The notes under the pieces are model-generated. The model made no database searches. It saw only the letters and a program-made list of their open reading frames with translations, and was not told where the DNA came from. 64,000 nucleotides of DNA from positions 207,406 through 271,405 of the forward strand of contig CAMLLO010000002.1 of NCBI GenBank assembly GCA_946480915.1. The letters run 5' to 3'. Positions 51,045 through 59,254 of the stretch are shown here, piece after piece. The stretch is from an uncultured Sphingobacteriaceae bacterium (GTDB lineage: Bacteria; Bacteroidota; Bacteroidia; Sphingobacteriales; Sphingobacteriaceae). Positions within the stretch are counted from its first letter, which is position 1, and each line of letters starts with the position of its first letter. The translations under genes were made by a program, and so were the position numbers.

Positions 51045-51992
51045 ATGAAGCTTCTTGTATTTATAAGCCTATTCCTAACCCTTTCGAACGCGATTTACTC
51101 TCAGGATAAAAACTATAATGATGAGTTTGGATTCCGAAGTGATAACGATTCTTATTTGGCTTTAGGCCAGGACCGATACTATACAAATGGTTTGTTCATT
51201 AGCTTTAGACATGCTTTAAAGCGAGATACAACCGAAAAAAAAACAGCAAAAAAAATATGGGAGATTGAAGCCGGGCATTATATATTTAATCCGTTTACTG
51301 GAAGCATTACAAACCTGCAGGATGTAGACCGTCCCTTTGCAGCCGTTTTATATGCGGGTGGCAAATTCAATTGGCTCTTTAAGAATGAGAGCAATTTCGA
51401 ATTAGGATTAGATATCGGAACAATAGGCCCGAATGCTTTTGGTAGAGAAATTCAGGAAGGATTACATAAAGCAATTGGATTTTACGCTATTAAAGGCTGG
51501 GAATACCAGGTTAATAATGAAGTGGGTATTAATTCTTCTTTTAAATATACAAGATTAATTGCGCGAAAGCAGAAAGACAATGATCTTAGTCTCAACACGT
51601 ATGCCAATATTGGAAGTACATTTTCTGGAGCCGGTGCCGGTGTGCTGTTCCGGGCAGGTCGCATAAATCAATTCTTCAAATCCGTCACGAATAACAGCAG
51701 AATTTCTAACCTGCCGGGTGATCCAATACCTGAAAAAGAGATCTTCTTCTTTACACGTCCAATGCTACATTTTGTTGCCTATGATGCCACCATTCAAGGC
51801 GGAATGTTTAGAGAAGACAAGGGACCGGTTGTTTTTGCCCCTAACAGATTGCAATATTCGCAAGAGTTTGGAGTAAATTATGCGGCAAATCGATGGACTT
51901 TAAACTTTTCGATCACTTTTAAATCCCGAGACGTAAAAACGCAAAATGCAGCGCATAAATACGGCTCAGCTGTTATTTATTATAGGTTTTAG
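51045..51992 (+). CDS. LpxR-like lipid A deacylase family outer-membrane protein
   Basis: A 315-residue exported barrel protein resembling the LpxR/DUF2219 family, which removes the 3'-acyloxyacyl group of lipid A. Signal peptide (MKLLVFISLFLTLSNAIYSQ), then the family block FGFRSDNDSYLALGQDRYYTNGLFISFRHA with the NDxY...DRYYTNG motif thought to hold active-site and metal residues. Barrel strands continue to NRWTLNFSITFKSRD and GSAVIYYRF (aromatic C-terminus). I chose ATG 51045 because the upstream ATG at 51021 lies in a hairpin and would put polar residues in front of the signal. Confidence 0.82.
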   Translation: MKLLVFISLFLTLSNAIYSQDKNYNDEFGFRSDNDSYLALGQDRYYTNGLFISFRHALKRDTTEKKTAKKIWEIEAGHYIFNPFTGSITNLQDVDRPFAAVLYAGGKFNWLFKNESNFELGLDIGTIGPNAFGREIQEGLHKAIGFYAIKGWEYQVNNEVGINSSFKYTRLIARKQKDNDLSLNTYANIGSTFSGAGAGVLFRAGRINQFFKSVTNNSRISNLPGDPIPEKEIFFFTRPMLHFVAYDATIQGGMFREDKGPVVFAPNRLQYSQEFGVNYAANRWTLNFSITFKSRDVKTQNAAHKYGSAVIYYRF

Positions 51993-52004
51993 ATTCTGAT
52001 CTCA

Positions 52005-52415
52005 TTAATCAAAATCTCTTTTCCTTCTGCTAATCTTTTTCATCGCTCGCATATATTTATTTGATAATCGCTTTTCAATTGCAGCCCTCTTTGGTTTTGT
52101 TGCTCTTCGAATTGGATTTTTATGAAGCGCATTTTTCAACAAAATAATTAATTTTTGCAGGGTTCGCTCCTTATTTAAATACTGACTCCGCTCCTCTTCA
52201 CTCACTACCTGAATAAGACCATCCGAGGTCATCTTACTTGAAAACTTTCGTTTTAAAAGCTCTTTCTCATCAATATCGAATACGGCAGATGACTGATAAT
52301 CGAAATTCAATTCAACTTTACTCGATACCTTATTAACGTTCTGTCCACCTTTACCTCCGCTTCTTGAAGCTTTAAACGTAATGTTCGGAAGCAAATCCTG
52401 AATTGAAAATTCCAT
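52005..52415 (-). CDS. arfB: Alternative ribosome-rescue peptidyl-tRNA hydrolase ArfB
   Basis: A 136-residue release-factor-like rescue protein. The catalytic SRSGGKGGQNVNKVSSKVEL places GGQ at residues 23-25. The C-terminal half is a very basic tail (NALHKNPIRRATKPKRAAIEKRLSNKYMRAMKKISRRKRDFD), which in ArfB enters the mRNA channel of stalled ribosomes. It lacks the codon-recognition domain of RF1/RF2, and the length is typical. Divergent from cmk, with starts about 60 nt apart. Confidence 0.95.
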   Translation of the reverse strand: MEFSIQDLLPNITFKASRSGGKGGQNVNKVSSKVELNFDYQSSAVFDIDEKELLKRKFSSKMTSDGLIQVVSEEERSQYLNKERTLQKLIILLKNALHKNPIRRATKPKRAAIEKRLSNKYMRAMKKISRRKRDFD

Positions 52416-52441
52416 TTCCTAATTAACAAAATAATTTTGTT

Positions 52442-52473
52442 TTGTTTAAAATCCACGGCAAACAATAACTTTG
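52442..52473 (+). promoter_or_regulatory. Promoter of cmk
   Basis: TTG (52442-52444), 21 nt, then TAACTTTG (52466-52473), an exact TAnnTTTG. Five bases separate the box from the ATG at 52479, so the mRNA is predicted to be leaderless. Confidence 0.6.
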
Positions 52474-52478
52474 TTGTA

Positions 52479-53159
52479 ATGAATAACAATATAGTAATAG
52501 CTATTGATGGCTATTCATCTTGTGGAAAAAGCACGCTGGCAAAAGCTCTGGCGAAAAAACTCCACTTTATCTATATAGACAGCGGCTCAATGTATCGCGC
52601 TGTTACCTTATATCTTCAAAGAAATAATATTGATATTTCTAACGAACAAGAAGTCGTTGAAGCACTTAAGGATATCCATTTAAACTTTCATTCAAGAGAT
52701 TATCAAACTCATATTACACTGAATGATGAAGAAGTTTCCGAAGAAATCAGGAACATGTCCGTATCCGAGTTTGTAAGTGAAGTTAGCGCCATCAGAGCCG
52801 TGCGAAAAGAAATGGTCAAACAACAGCAACGCATGGGACGATCAAAAGACATAGTTATGGATGGCAGAGACATCGGCACTACCGTTTTCCCCGATGCCCA
52901 GGTTAAAATATTCATGACAGCGGATCCAAAAATCAGAGCAGAACGAAGGTTTAAAGAAATAAGTTTAAAAACCTCCGATATCACACTGGAAGAAGTTTTT
53001 GAAAATATCGCGCACAGAGATTATCAGGATACTACCCGTAAAGAAAGTCCGCTAACACGTGCAGAAGATGCTATAATACTAGATAATACCGACTTAACCG
53101 AAGCAGAACAGCTTGAATATGCTCTTGAAAAAGTCACCCCCTTTTTAACCAACAGGTAA
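52479..53159 (+). CDS. cmk: Cytidylate kinase
   Basis: A 226-residue NMP kinase phosphorylating CMP and dCMP with ATP. The P-loop GYSSCGKST is at residues 11-19, preceded by IVIAIDG. YIDSGSMYRAVTL binds CMP. IVMDGRDIGTTVFPDAQVKIFMTA and RAERRF follow, with RDYQDTTRKESPLTRAEDAIILDNTDLT at the C-terminus. I chose ATG 52479 because a longer frame from 52437 would run through the promoter box. Confidence 0.96.
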   Translation: MNNNIVIAIDGYSSCGKSTLAKALAKKLHFIYIDSGSMYRAVTLYLQRNNIDISNEQEVVEALKDIHLNFHSRDYQTHITLNDEEVSEEIRNMSVSEFVSEVSAIRAVRKEMVKQQQRMGRSKDIVMDGRDIGTTVFPDAQVKIFMTADPKIRAERRFKEISLKTSDITLEEVFENIAHRDYQDTTRKESPLTRAEDAIILDNTDLTEAEQLEYALEKVTPFLTNR

Positions 53160-53324
53160 ACATCTTAAAAATTTACATTCAGTAAATCCTTTTCTAAAAA
53201 TCGGCCAAACTTTATCCTGAATCGAGAGTTAATGTACTGATACCTAAAAAGCAATTCTTATAAGAAAAAGAAATGTTTTTGATGTCAGATTAAACTGCAG
53301 TAATCTACCAAACTGCCGATTCAA

Positions 53325-54551
53325 ATGAAAATTGCTATTTCAACCATCGGGACCAGAGGCGACGTTCAACCATATGCCATACTTGGGCAAGCCTTAGCTC
53401 AGCGTGGTCATGATGTTACGTTGTCAACCGCCCAAAACTTTAAAGCCCTGGTAGAGAGCTATGATATTAATTTTCATCCCATAAATGTTGATTACGAAGA
53501 AATTCTTAACTCGGAAGAGGGGAAGAAAATACTAAAAGCCAATCTATTTGCTATTCAAAGAAATCTTGACAAACTCATTTTCCCATTAATAGAAAATTCA
53601 TTGAATGAGTGCTATCAGATGGCACAAAATAGCGATCTCTTTATCTACAGACCTAAAACCTTAGCGGATGTTTTTACCGGTCAATTGCAAACTAAAGCTG
53701 TAAGATGCGCAGTGGTGCCTGCGATGGAAGAAACCGCCGCCTTTTTAAATCCTATATTAAGTGGATTTTGGTTGCCAGGATTTATGAACAGATGGAGTTA
53801 CAAATGGGTTAATTTAAGATATAGGGTTTTACGCAAGCCTATTAATCAATTTTGCCTGCAAAACGGATTACAGGAGCATAAGCCAAAAATAAAATATAAC
53901 ATACCTTCCATTTATGGCATTAGCGAGCATTTTCTTGAAAGGCCGAAAGACTGGTCGAAGGCACATCAGCTTACCGGATTTTGGTTTTCAAACAAAAATG
54001 ATGAATTGCCGGGCGATATTCTAAACTTTTTAAACAACGGCGAACCGCCGATACTGATTACGTTTGGAAGCATGCCCATAAAAAAAGAGATAGCCGGTAT
54101 GATTATTCAAACCGTTTCTCAAATGAATGAGAGATTTTTGATTGCAGCCTGTTGGAGCGACTGGAACATTCCCGAAGTTATCCCCTCCAGCAATATTAAA
54201 ATTATCACCTCCGTTCCTTTCGAATCATTATTGCCACGAGTAAAAGCCGTCGTACATCATGGAGGTATTGGTACAACAGCAGAATGCTTACGCGCCGGAA
54301 AGCCAATGTTTGTTTGTCCTGTGCTTTATCCAGTCGGCGATCAATATTTCTGGGGCGATCTGGCATATAAAAAAGGTTTGGCCGTTAAACCCGTTCCCAT
54401 CTCCCGTCTTACGCCTAGCATTCTAAGAGAGCGACTCTTACAGTTAACAAATAATAAAGCTATTCAAATTAATTGTCAGGTAATGGCAGAAAAGCTCGCT
54501 GCAGAAAACGGCGTCGAAAAGGCTGTAAAATTAATTGAAGAGGGAATCTAG
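53325..54551 (+). CDS. GT1-type glycosyltransferase (UGT80/sterol-glucosyltransferase-like)
   Basis: A 408-residue GT-B enzyme. The N-terminus MKIAISTIGTRGDVQPYAILGQALAQRGHDVTLST is the characteristic start of the UGT80/rhamnosyltransferase-like GT1 group. The donor site is HHGGIGTTAECLRAGKPMFVCPVLYPVGDQYFWGD (PSPG-like box), with ILITFGSMPIKKE before it. Such enzymes glycosylate lipids, carotenoids, sterols or other small hydrophobic molecules. The acceptor is unknown. It is alone, with a 165-nt upstream spacer in which I see no clear promoter match. Confidence 0.88.
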   Translation: MKIAISTIGTRGDVQPYAILGQALAQRGHDVTLSTAQNFKALVESYDINFHPINVDYEEILNSEEGKKILKANLFAIQRNLDKLIFPLIENSLNECYQMAQNSDLFIYRPKTLADVFTGQLQTKAVRCAVVPAMEETAAFLNPILSGFWLPGFMNRWSYKWVNLRYRVLRKPINQFCLQNGLQEHKPKIKYNIPSIYGISEHFLERPKDWSKAHQLTGFWFSNKNDELPGDILNFLNNGEPPILITFGSMPIKKEIAGMIIQTVSQMNERFLIAACWSDWNIPEVIPSSNIKIITSVPFESLLPRVKAVVHHGGIGTTAECLRAGKPMFVCPVLYPVGDQYFWGDLAYKKGLAVKPVPISRLTPSILRERLLQLTNNKAIQINCQVMAEKLAAENGVEKAVKLIEEGI

Positions 54552-54757
54552 TCCCCTTCTTCCTTTTCTGGAGATAATCTATTCGAATCAAGCATCTGTT
54601 CGTCATGCGGTGTTTCCCAACTTAAACGATGTTTTCTGGGCGATGTCTTGAATGAGTCATCCACAGGCTTTTCAGTCTCAGACGAATTATCAAACGCCGC
54701 GTTTTTTTCATCTTCGTTCGTTCCTGTTTCCTTGATATTCTGTTTGCTATTTTCCAT
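54548..54757 (-). CDS. Small acidic hypothetical protein (69 aa)
   Basis: A possible 69-residue protein with no recognised family. It is very polar and acidic (KETGTNEDEKNAAFDNSSET, LSPEKEEGD) with one basic patch (TSPRKHRLSW), and is likely disordered. ATG 54757 is preferred; the frame is open further to 54790, with another ATG at 54769. It overlaps the convergent glycosyltransferase by 4 bp. The gap to rpsA is otherwise empty, and similar tiny acidic ORFs occur in relatives, but coding status is uncertain. Confidence 0.45.
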   Translation of the reverse strand: MENSKQNIKETGTNEDEKNAAFDNSSETEKPVDDSFKTSPRKHRLSWETPHDEQMLDSNRLSPEKEEGD

Positions 54758-54894
54758 GGCTCTATCCATTAATGTCTTTAAGAACAACACAAACAGTAAT
54801 CAGCTGTTTCATTAAAGAAATTATAATCCTGCTACACAGAGGTATAGAAATAAAATATTCCAAAAAAATTCTTTAGTTTAAAAATGAATTTAGC

Positions 54895-54902
54895 TACCTT
54901 TG
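54895..54902 (+). promoter_or_regulatory. -7 promoter box of rpsA
   Basis: TACCTTTG (exact TAnnTTTG), with TTTA near the -33 distance (N19). Predicted start about 54906-54908, exactly where the leader hairpin begins. Confidence 0.55.
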
Positions 54903-54905
54903 CAG

Positions 54906-54932
54906 TCCTGATTTAAAATCAGGAAAAAGGAG
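54906..54932 (+). promoter_or_regulatory. rpsA: rpsA leader hairpin and Shine-Dalgarno
   Basis: A perfect inverted repeat TCCTGATTT-A-AAATCAGGA (54906-54924) would form the extreme 5' end of the mRNA. It is followed by a strong AAGGAG (54927-54932), 12 nt before the ATG. Strong Shine-Dalgarno sequences are rare in this phylum, so this may be a site of S1-dependent autoregulation. Confidence 0.6.
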
Positions 54933-54944
54933 AAAAATTAATTA

Positions 54945-56930
54945 ATGGCCAAAAAACAAGAAGCAGAAAAGGAACTAGCTGCAAAATCAGCAGAACTCCT
55001 TGGCGAAGAAACCACAAGGGTTACAGAAAAAGAAAACATTGAGTCAGAAGCTGATTCATTGTCAATTGAAGACATTAAGTCTAAAACCTTAGTTACACCA
55101 ACCGGAGATTTCGATTGGGATGCTGACGACAAAGGATTTGGCAACTACAGCCAGGACGAGCGTACTAAGCTTGAACAAATGTATGCAGGTACTTTCAACC
55201 AAATCAACAAAGGTGAAATTATCAGTGGAACTGTTGTTAATATTAACAGCAAAGATGTGATTTTAAACGTTGGATTTAAATCTGACGGTATGGTATCACT
55301 ATCTGAATTCCGTGATACCCCAGACCTTAAAATTGGTGATAAAGTTGACGTATTTGTTGAATCTCAGGAAGATCTTAATGGACAATTGGTTCTTTCACGT
55401 AAACGTGCAAAAACTCAACGGTCATGGGAGCTTATCAATGAGGCTCTGGAAAACGATGTGATCATCAACGGTTATGTAAAAAGCCGTACAAAAGGTGGTT
55501 TAATTGTTGACATTATGGGTGTTGAGGCTTTCTTACCAGGCTCACAAATTGACATCAAGCCAATCCGTGACTACGATATTTACGTAGGCAAAACCATGGA
55601 ATTCAAGGTTGTGAAAATTAATCACGAATTTAAAAATGTGGTTGTTTCTCACAAAGTTCTTATTGAGGACGATCTTGAAAACCAAAAAACTGAAATTGTT
55701 GCCAAACTTGAAAAAGGTCAGGTTCTTGAAGGAACAGTTAAAAACATCACAGACTTTGGTGTATTTATCGATCTTGGCGGCGTAGACGGATTACTACACA
55801 TTACAGATATTTCATGGGGTCGTATTGAGCATCCAAAAGAAGTATTATCACTTGATCAAAAAATCAATGTGGTTGTTCTTGACTTTGATGATGAGAAAAA
55901 ACGTATTGCCCTTGGTTTAAAACAACTTACTTCTCATCCTTGGGAGTCTTTAGATCCTAACATCACAGTAGGTTCTAAAGTAAAAGGTAAAATTGTTACT
56001 GTTGCAGATTATGGCGCATTCCTTGAAATCACCCCAGGTGTAGAAGGATTGATTCACGTATCAGAAATGTCATGGTCTCAAAACTTACGTAACCCTCAGG
56101 AATTCCTGAAAGTTGGTGATGAAGTTGAAGCACAAGTATTAACTCTTGATCGCGATGAGCGTAAAATGAGTCTGGGTATTAAACAATTAACTCCAGATCC
56201 ATGGCAACACATTGCTGCTAAATATACTATTGGTAGCAAGCACAAAGCTGTTGTTAAAAACATGACCAACTTCGGAGTATTCGTTGAAATCGAAGAAGGA
56301 ATTGATGGATTAATTCACATTTCTGATCTTTCATGGTCTAAGAAAGTTAATCACCCTAACGAATTCACCAAAGTAGGTGAAGTATTAGATGTGGTTGTTC
56401 TTGAACTAGACGAAGAAAATCGTAAACTAAGTTTAGGTCACAAACAACTTGAGGAAAACCCTTGGGAAACGTTTGAAACTATCTTCACTTTAGATTCTAT
56501 TCATGAAGGAACGGTATTGAAAGTTACGGATAAAGGTGCAATTGTTGCATTACCATACGGTGTTGAAGGATTCGCTCCTAGCAAACACACAGTTAAAGAA
56601 GATGGTAAAGTATTAAAAGCAGAAGAAACCGCTGACTTCAAAATCATTGAATTCAACAAAGAATCAAAACGCATTGTAGTATCTCACTCTCGTATATGGG
56701 AAGAGGCTAAAAACGAAGCCCGTAACGAAGAGAGAGCGCAGAAACAAAAAGATGTTAAAGCAACTTCAAGTGCAGTGAAAAAGGTTAAAGAATCTGTTGA
56801 AAAGTCGACTTTAGGCGATTTAGGTGTGTTAGCACAACTAAAAGAGCAAATGGAAGGCGCTGAGAACAAAGCGGCAAAGAAATCTGCAGCTAAGAAATCA
56901 GAAGAGGCAACAGAAGAAGGAGCTGAATAA
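54945..56930 (+). CDS. rpsA: 30S ribosomal protein S1
   Basis: A 661-residue RNA-binding protein with about six S1 (OB-fold) repeats. The first begins near residue 85 (GEIISGTVVNINSKDVILNVGFKSDG). Others carry GFLVDIMGVEAFLPGSQ-like (seen as GGLIVDIMGVEAFLPGSQ), NITDFGVFIDLGGVDGLLHITDISWGR, VADYGAFLEITPGVEGLIHVSEMSWSQ, NMTNFGVFVEIEEGIDGLIHISDLSWSK and VTDKGAIVALPYGVEGFAPS. It is longer than E. coli S1 because of an acidic N-terminal extension (about 75 residues) and a Lys/Ala/Glu-rich tail (about 610-661). It delivers mRNA to the 30S subunit. Confidence 0.97.
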   Translation: MAKKQEAEKELAAKSAELLGEETTRVTEKENIESEADSLSIEDIKSKTLVTPTGDFDWDADDKGFGNYSQDERTKLEQMYAGTFNQINKGEIISGTVVNINSKDVILNVGFKSDGMVSLSEFRDTPDLKIGDKVDVFVESQEDLNGQLVLSRKRAKTQRSWELINEALENDVIINGYVKSRTKGGLIVDIMGVEAFLPGSQIDIKPIRDYDIYVGKTMEFKVVKINHEFKNVVVSHKVLIEDDLENQKTEIVAKLEKGQVLEGTVKNITDFGVFIDLGGVDGLLHITDISWGRIEHPKEVLSLDQKINVVVLDFDDEKKRIALGLKQLTSHPWESLDPNITVGSKVKGKIVTVADYGAFLEITPGVEGLIHVSEMSWSQNLRNPQEFLKVGDEVEAQVLTLDRDERKMSLGIKQLTPDPWQHIAAKYTIGSKHKAVVKNMTNFGVFVEIEEGIDGLIHISDLSWSKKVNHPNEFTKVGEVLDVVVLELDEENRKLSLGHKQLEENPWETFETIFTLDSIHEGTVLKVTDKGAIVALPYGVEGFAPSKHTVKEDGKVLKAEETADFKIIEFNKESKRIVVSHSRIWEEAKNEARNEERAQKQKDVKATSSAVKKVKESVEKSTLGDLGVLAQLKEQMEGAENKAAKKSAAKKSEEATEEGAE

Positions 56931-56952
56931 TACGTTTCTTACCTCGTAATAT

Positions 56953-56983
56953 AAATCCCCGCTGTTCCAGCGGGGATTTTTTT
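56953..56983 (+). terminator. Rho-independent terminator of rpsA
   Basis: A 12-bp stem (AAATCCCCGCTG / CAGCGGGGATTT) with a 3-nt loop and a run of seven T. Confidence 0.92.
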
Positions 56984-57019
56984 GTGCTAAATTTATCGCT
57001 CCTCATTTGATTTATTTTT

Positions 57020-57027
57020 TAACTTTG
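57020..57027 (+). promoter_or_regulatory. -7 promoter box of pyrR-pyrB
   Basis: TAACTTTG (exact TAnnTTTG), 15 nt before the pyrR ATG. It leaves about 10 nt of leader, too little for an attenuator. Confidence 0.5.
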
Positions 57028-57042
57028 CCCAAATCATAACTG

Positions 57043-57591
57043 ATGCAAAACTTAACCCTTTTAGACGGACAGAAGTTTCAGATAACAATTCAACGCCTTT
57101 GTCATCAGTTAATCGAAAACCATAACGACTTTTCAAACTCTGTAATTCTTGGAATACAACCTCGAGGAATACTCCTTTCAAACCGGATTGCAGCAGAATT
57201 AAAAAATATTCTTCCCGAAGCAAATATCTTAAGCGGCAACCTTGACATCACATTTTTTAGAGATGATTTCCGCAGGCGTGAAGGCCCCCTGGTACCCAAC
57301 AGCACTCAGATTGATTTTATAATTGAAGGAAAAAAGGTAATCCTTATTGATGACGTACTGTGGACCGGAAGAACTATCCGATCAGCAATGGATGCCATGC
57401 TGGCTTTCGGAAGACCAGAAAAAGTTGAACTACTTGTTCTAGTCGACAGGCGCTTCTCGCGTCACTTGCCCATCGAACCCGATTATATTGGAATCCAGGT
57501 AGATTCTATTAACTCGCAAAAAGTATTAGTTACCTGGCAAGAGGCCGACCAGGAAGACAAAGTTATTTTATTATCAGAAGCATCAGAATAA
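57043..57591 (+). CDS. pyrR: PyrR-type uracil phosphoribosyltransferase/regulator
   Basis: A 182-residue type I phosphoribosyltransferase. The PRPP loop is VILIDDVLWTGRTIRSAMDAM (about residues 99-119), with VILGIQPRGILLSNRIA at the substrate side and the PyrR-type FFRDDFRRREGPLVPNSTQIDF. In Firmicutes PyrR binds pyr mRNA and controls attenuation, and it also makes UMP from uracil and PRPP. Here it is directly upstream of pyrB (3-nt gap), as in many pyr operons, but the short leader argues against attenuation at this promoter. Confidence 0.92.
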   Translation: MQNLTLLDGQKFQITIQRLCHQLIENHNDFSNSVILGIQPRGILLSNRIAAELKNILPEANILSGNLDITFFRDDFRRREGPLVPNSTQIDFIIEGKKVILIDDVLWTGRTIRSAMDAMLAFGRPEKVELLVLVDRRFSRHLPIEPDYIGIQVDSINSQKVLVTWQEADQEDKVILLSEASE

Positions 57592-57594
57592 ACA

Positions 57595-58533
57595 ATGGCA
57601 GAGAACTATCAGAAATTGAGTACCAGACATCTTTTAGGAATAAAAGATCTAAACGAGAATGATATTCAACTGATTTTTGAAACTGCCGACACATTTAAAG
57701 ATGTTCTGAACCGGCCGATTAAAAAAGTTCCTTCTTTAAGAGACATTACAATAGCGAATGTATTCTTCGAAAACTCCACGCGCACCCGTCTTTCATTTGA
57801 ACTAGCTCAGAAAAGATTATCGGCTGACACAGTAAATTTTGCAGCATCTTCATCTTCAGTAAGTAAAGGCGAAACGTTGATTGATACCGTAAATAACATT
57901 CTTGCAATGAAAGTAGATATGGTAGTAATGCGTCACCCTTACCCTGGTGCGGGAATTTTCCTTAGTAAAAAAGTGAACGCGCAGATAGTGAATGCAGGCG
58001 ATGGAGCACATGAGCATCCCACCCAGGCTTTACTAGATGCCTTTTCTATAAGAGAAAAATACGGCGACGTTGCAGGCAAAAAAATCGCTATCATAGGAGA
58101 CATATTACATTCGCGTGTTGCTTTATCTAACATCCTTTGCCTTCAAAAACTTGGCGCAGAGGTTATGGTCTGCGGTCCTACTACGCTAATACCCAAATAC
58201 ATCCAATCCCTTGGCGTCAAAGTTGAATTCGATTTAATGAGAGCGTTAAACTGGTGCGATGTTGCCAATATGTTACGCATCCAGCTGGAACGACAGGATA
58301 TTAAATACTTCCCATCATTAAGAGAGTATTCAATGCTGTACGGCTTGAACAAACAGATTCTTGATTCGCTCGACAAAGAAATTACGGTGATGCATCCCGG
58401 CCCTATTAACCGGGGAGTTGAAATCACCAGCGATGTGGCCGACAGCAAACAATCGATTATTTTAGATCAGGTTGAAAACGGTGTCGCGATCCGTATGGCA
58501 GTTCTATATTTACTGGCAGGTCAAAAAGACTAA
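57595..58533 (+). CDS. pyrB: Aspartate carbamoyltransferase catalytic subunit
   Basis: A 312-residue enzyme joining carbamoyl phosphate and aspartate in pyrimidine synthesis. Carbamoyl-phosphate site FFENSTRTRLSFELAQKRL (the STRTR motif, about residues 62-66), SSSVSKGETLIDTV (Lys of the 80s loop), VVMRHPYPGAG, NAGDGAHEHPTQALLDAF, HSRVALSNILCLQKLGAEV, MLRIQLER and HPGPINRGVEI. Normal length. No regulatory subunit (PyrI) gene is adjacent. Confidence 0.97.
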   Translation: MAENYQKLSTRHLLGIKDLNENDIQLIFETADTFKDVLNRPIKKVPSLRDITIANVFFENSTRTRLSFELAQKRLSADTVNFAASSSSVSKGETLIDTVNNILAMKVDMVVMRHPYPGAGIFLSKKVNAQIVNAGDGAHEHPTQALLDAFSIREKYGDVAGKKIAIIGDILHSRVALSNILCLQKLGAEVMVCGPTTLIPKYIQSLGVKVEFDLMRALNWCDVANMLRIQLERQDIKYFPSLREYSMLYGLNKQILDSLDKEITVMHPGPINRGVEITSDVADSKQSIILDQVENGVAIRMAVLYLLAGQKD

Positions 58534-58538
58534 AATCA

Positions 58539-59102
58539 TTAATTCCACAAGGGGTTTTCCGGAAAATTAACAATATGTGCATACTTGGGTCCAAGACCCA
58601 GAACAATGTCCTTCCATAAATTTTCCTCCTGATCAGCAAATAACAGATCAGGATTATAATTATTAGTAACCAACCACGAATTTTGCTCCAGCTCTTTGTC
58701 CAGTTGCCCTAAATCCCAGCCTGAATACCCCACAAAGAACATGATTTCATTTTCAGCAATCTGGTTACTTTCTATTAATAACTTTAATGTTTCAAAATTC
58801 CCACCCCAATAGATCCCGTTTGCCAGCTCCGCCCCACTGTTCATACGATCAAAGCAGCGATGAATAAAATGAAGAGTATCGTTTGCAACGGGCCCGCCTA
58901 CATAAACAGGAAACGTTGCATCCGCAAAATCCGGAACCAGATCTTTTAACAAAAAATCGCTGCGTTGATTTAATACATAGCCGACGGTTCCCTCCTCGTT
59001 ATGCTCTGATACCAGTACCACTGATCTTTTAAAATTTGGATCGAGCATAAATGGCTCAGAAATCAATAAACTCCCGGTTTTAGGTGACACCTGATTTATC
59101 AT
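58539..59102 (-). CDS. yqgE: YqgE/AlgH family protein
   Basis: A 187-residue member of the UPF0301/AlgH family. Blocks: GSLLISEPFMLDPNFKRSVVLVSEHNEEGTVGYVLNQ, FPVYVGGPVANDTLHFIHRCFD, GIYWGGNFETLKLLIES, MFFVGYSGWDLGQLDKELEQNSWLV and PDLLFADQEENLWKDIVLGLGPKYAHIVNFPENPLWN at the end. Its biochemical role is not established; P. aeruginosa AlgH has been linked to alginate regulation. It is convergent with pyrB, five bases apart. Confidence 0.94.
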   Translation of the reverse strand: MINQVSPKTGSLLISEPFMLDPNFKRSVVLVSEHNEEGTVGYVLNQRSDFLLKDLVPDFADATFPVYVGGPVANDTLHFIHRCFDRMNSGAELANGIYWGGNFETLKLLIESNQIAENEIMFFVGYSGWDLGQLDKELEQNSWLVTNNYNPDLLFADQEENLWKDIVLGLGPKYAHIVNFPENPLWN

Positions 59103-59237
59103 AATAGCATAACAAGTTAAATCTAAGATATGTTTTTTCCCTGTTTTGTTAAACTCAACTCATTTATTAATAAAATTGTTCTATACAAACCCCAATGTTT
59201 AGCCAATCAATATCAAGCATATTCTATTCTGAATTAG

Positions 59238-59245
59238 TAAGTTTG
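59238..59245 (+). promoter_or_regulatory. -7 promoter box of pdxH-nuoCD
   Basis: TAAGTTTG (exact TAnnTTTG), nine bases before ATG 59255. It lies inside the frame that would extend to 59195, arguing for the shorter start. Confidence 0.48.
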
Positions 59246-59254
59246 CAAAACATT

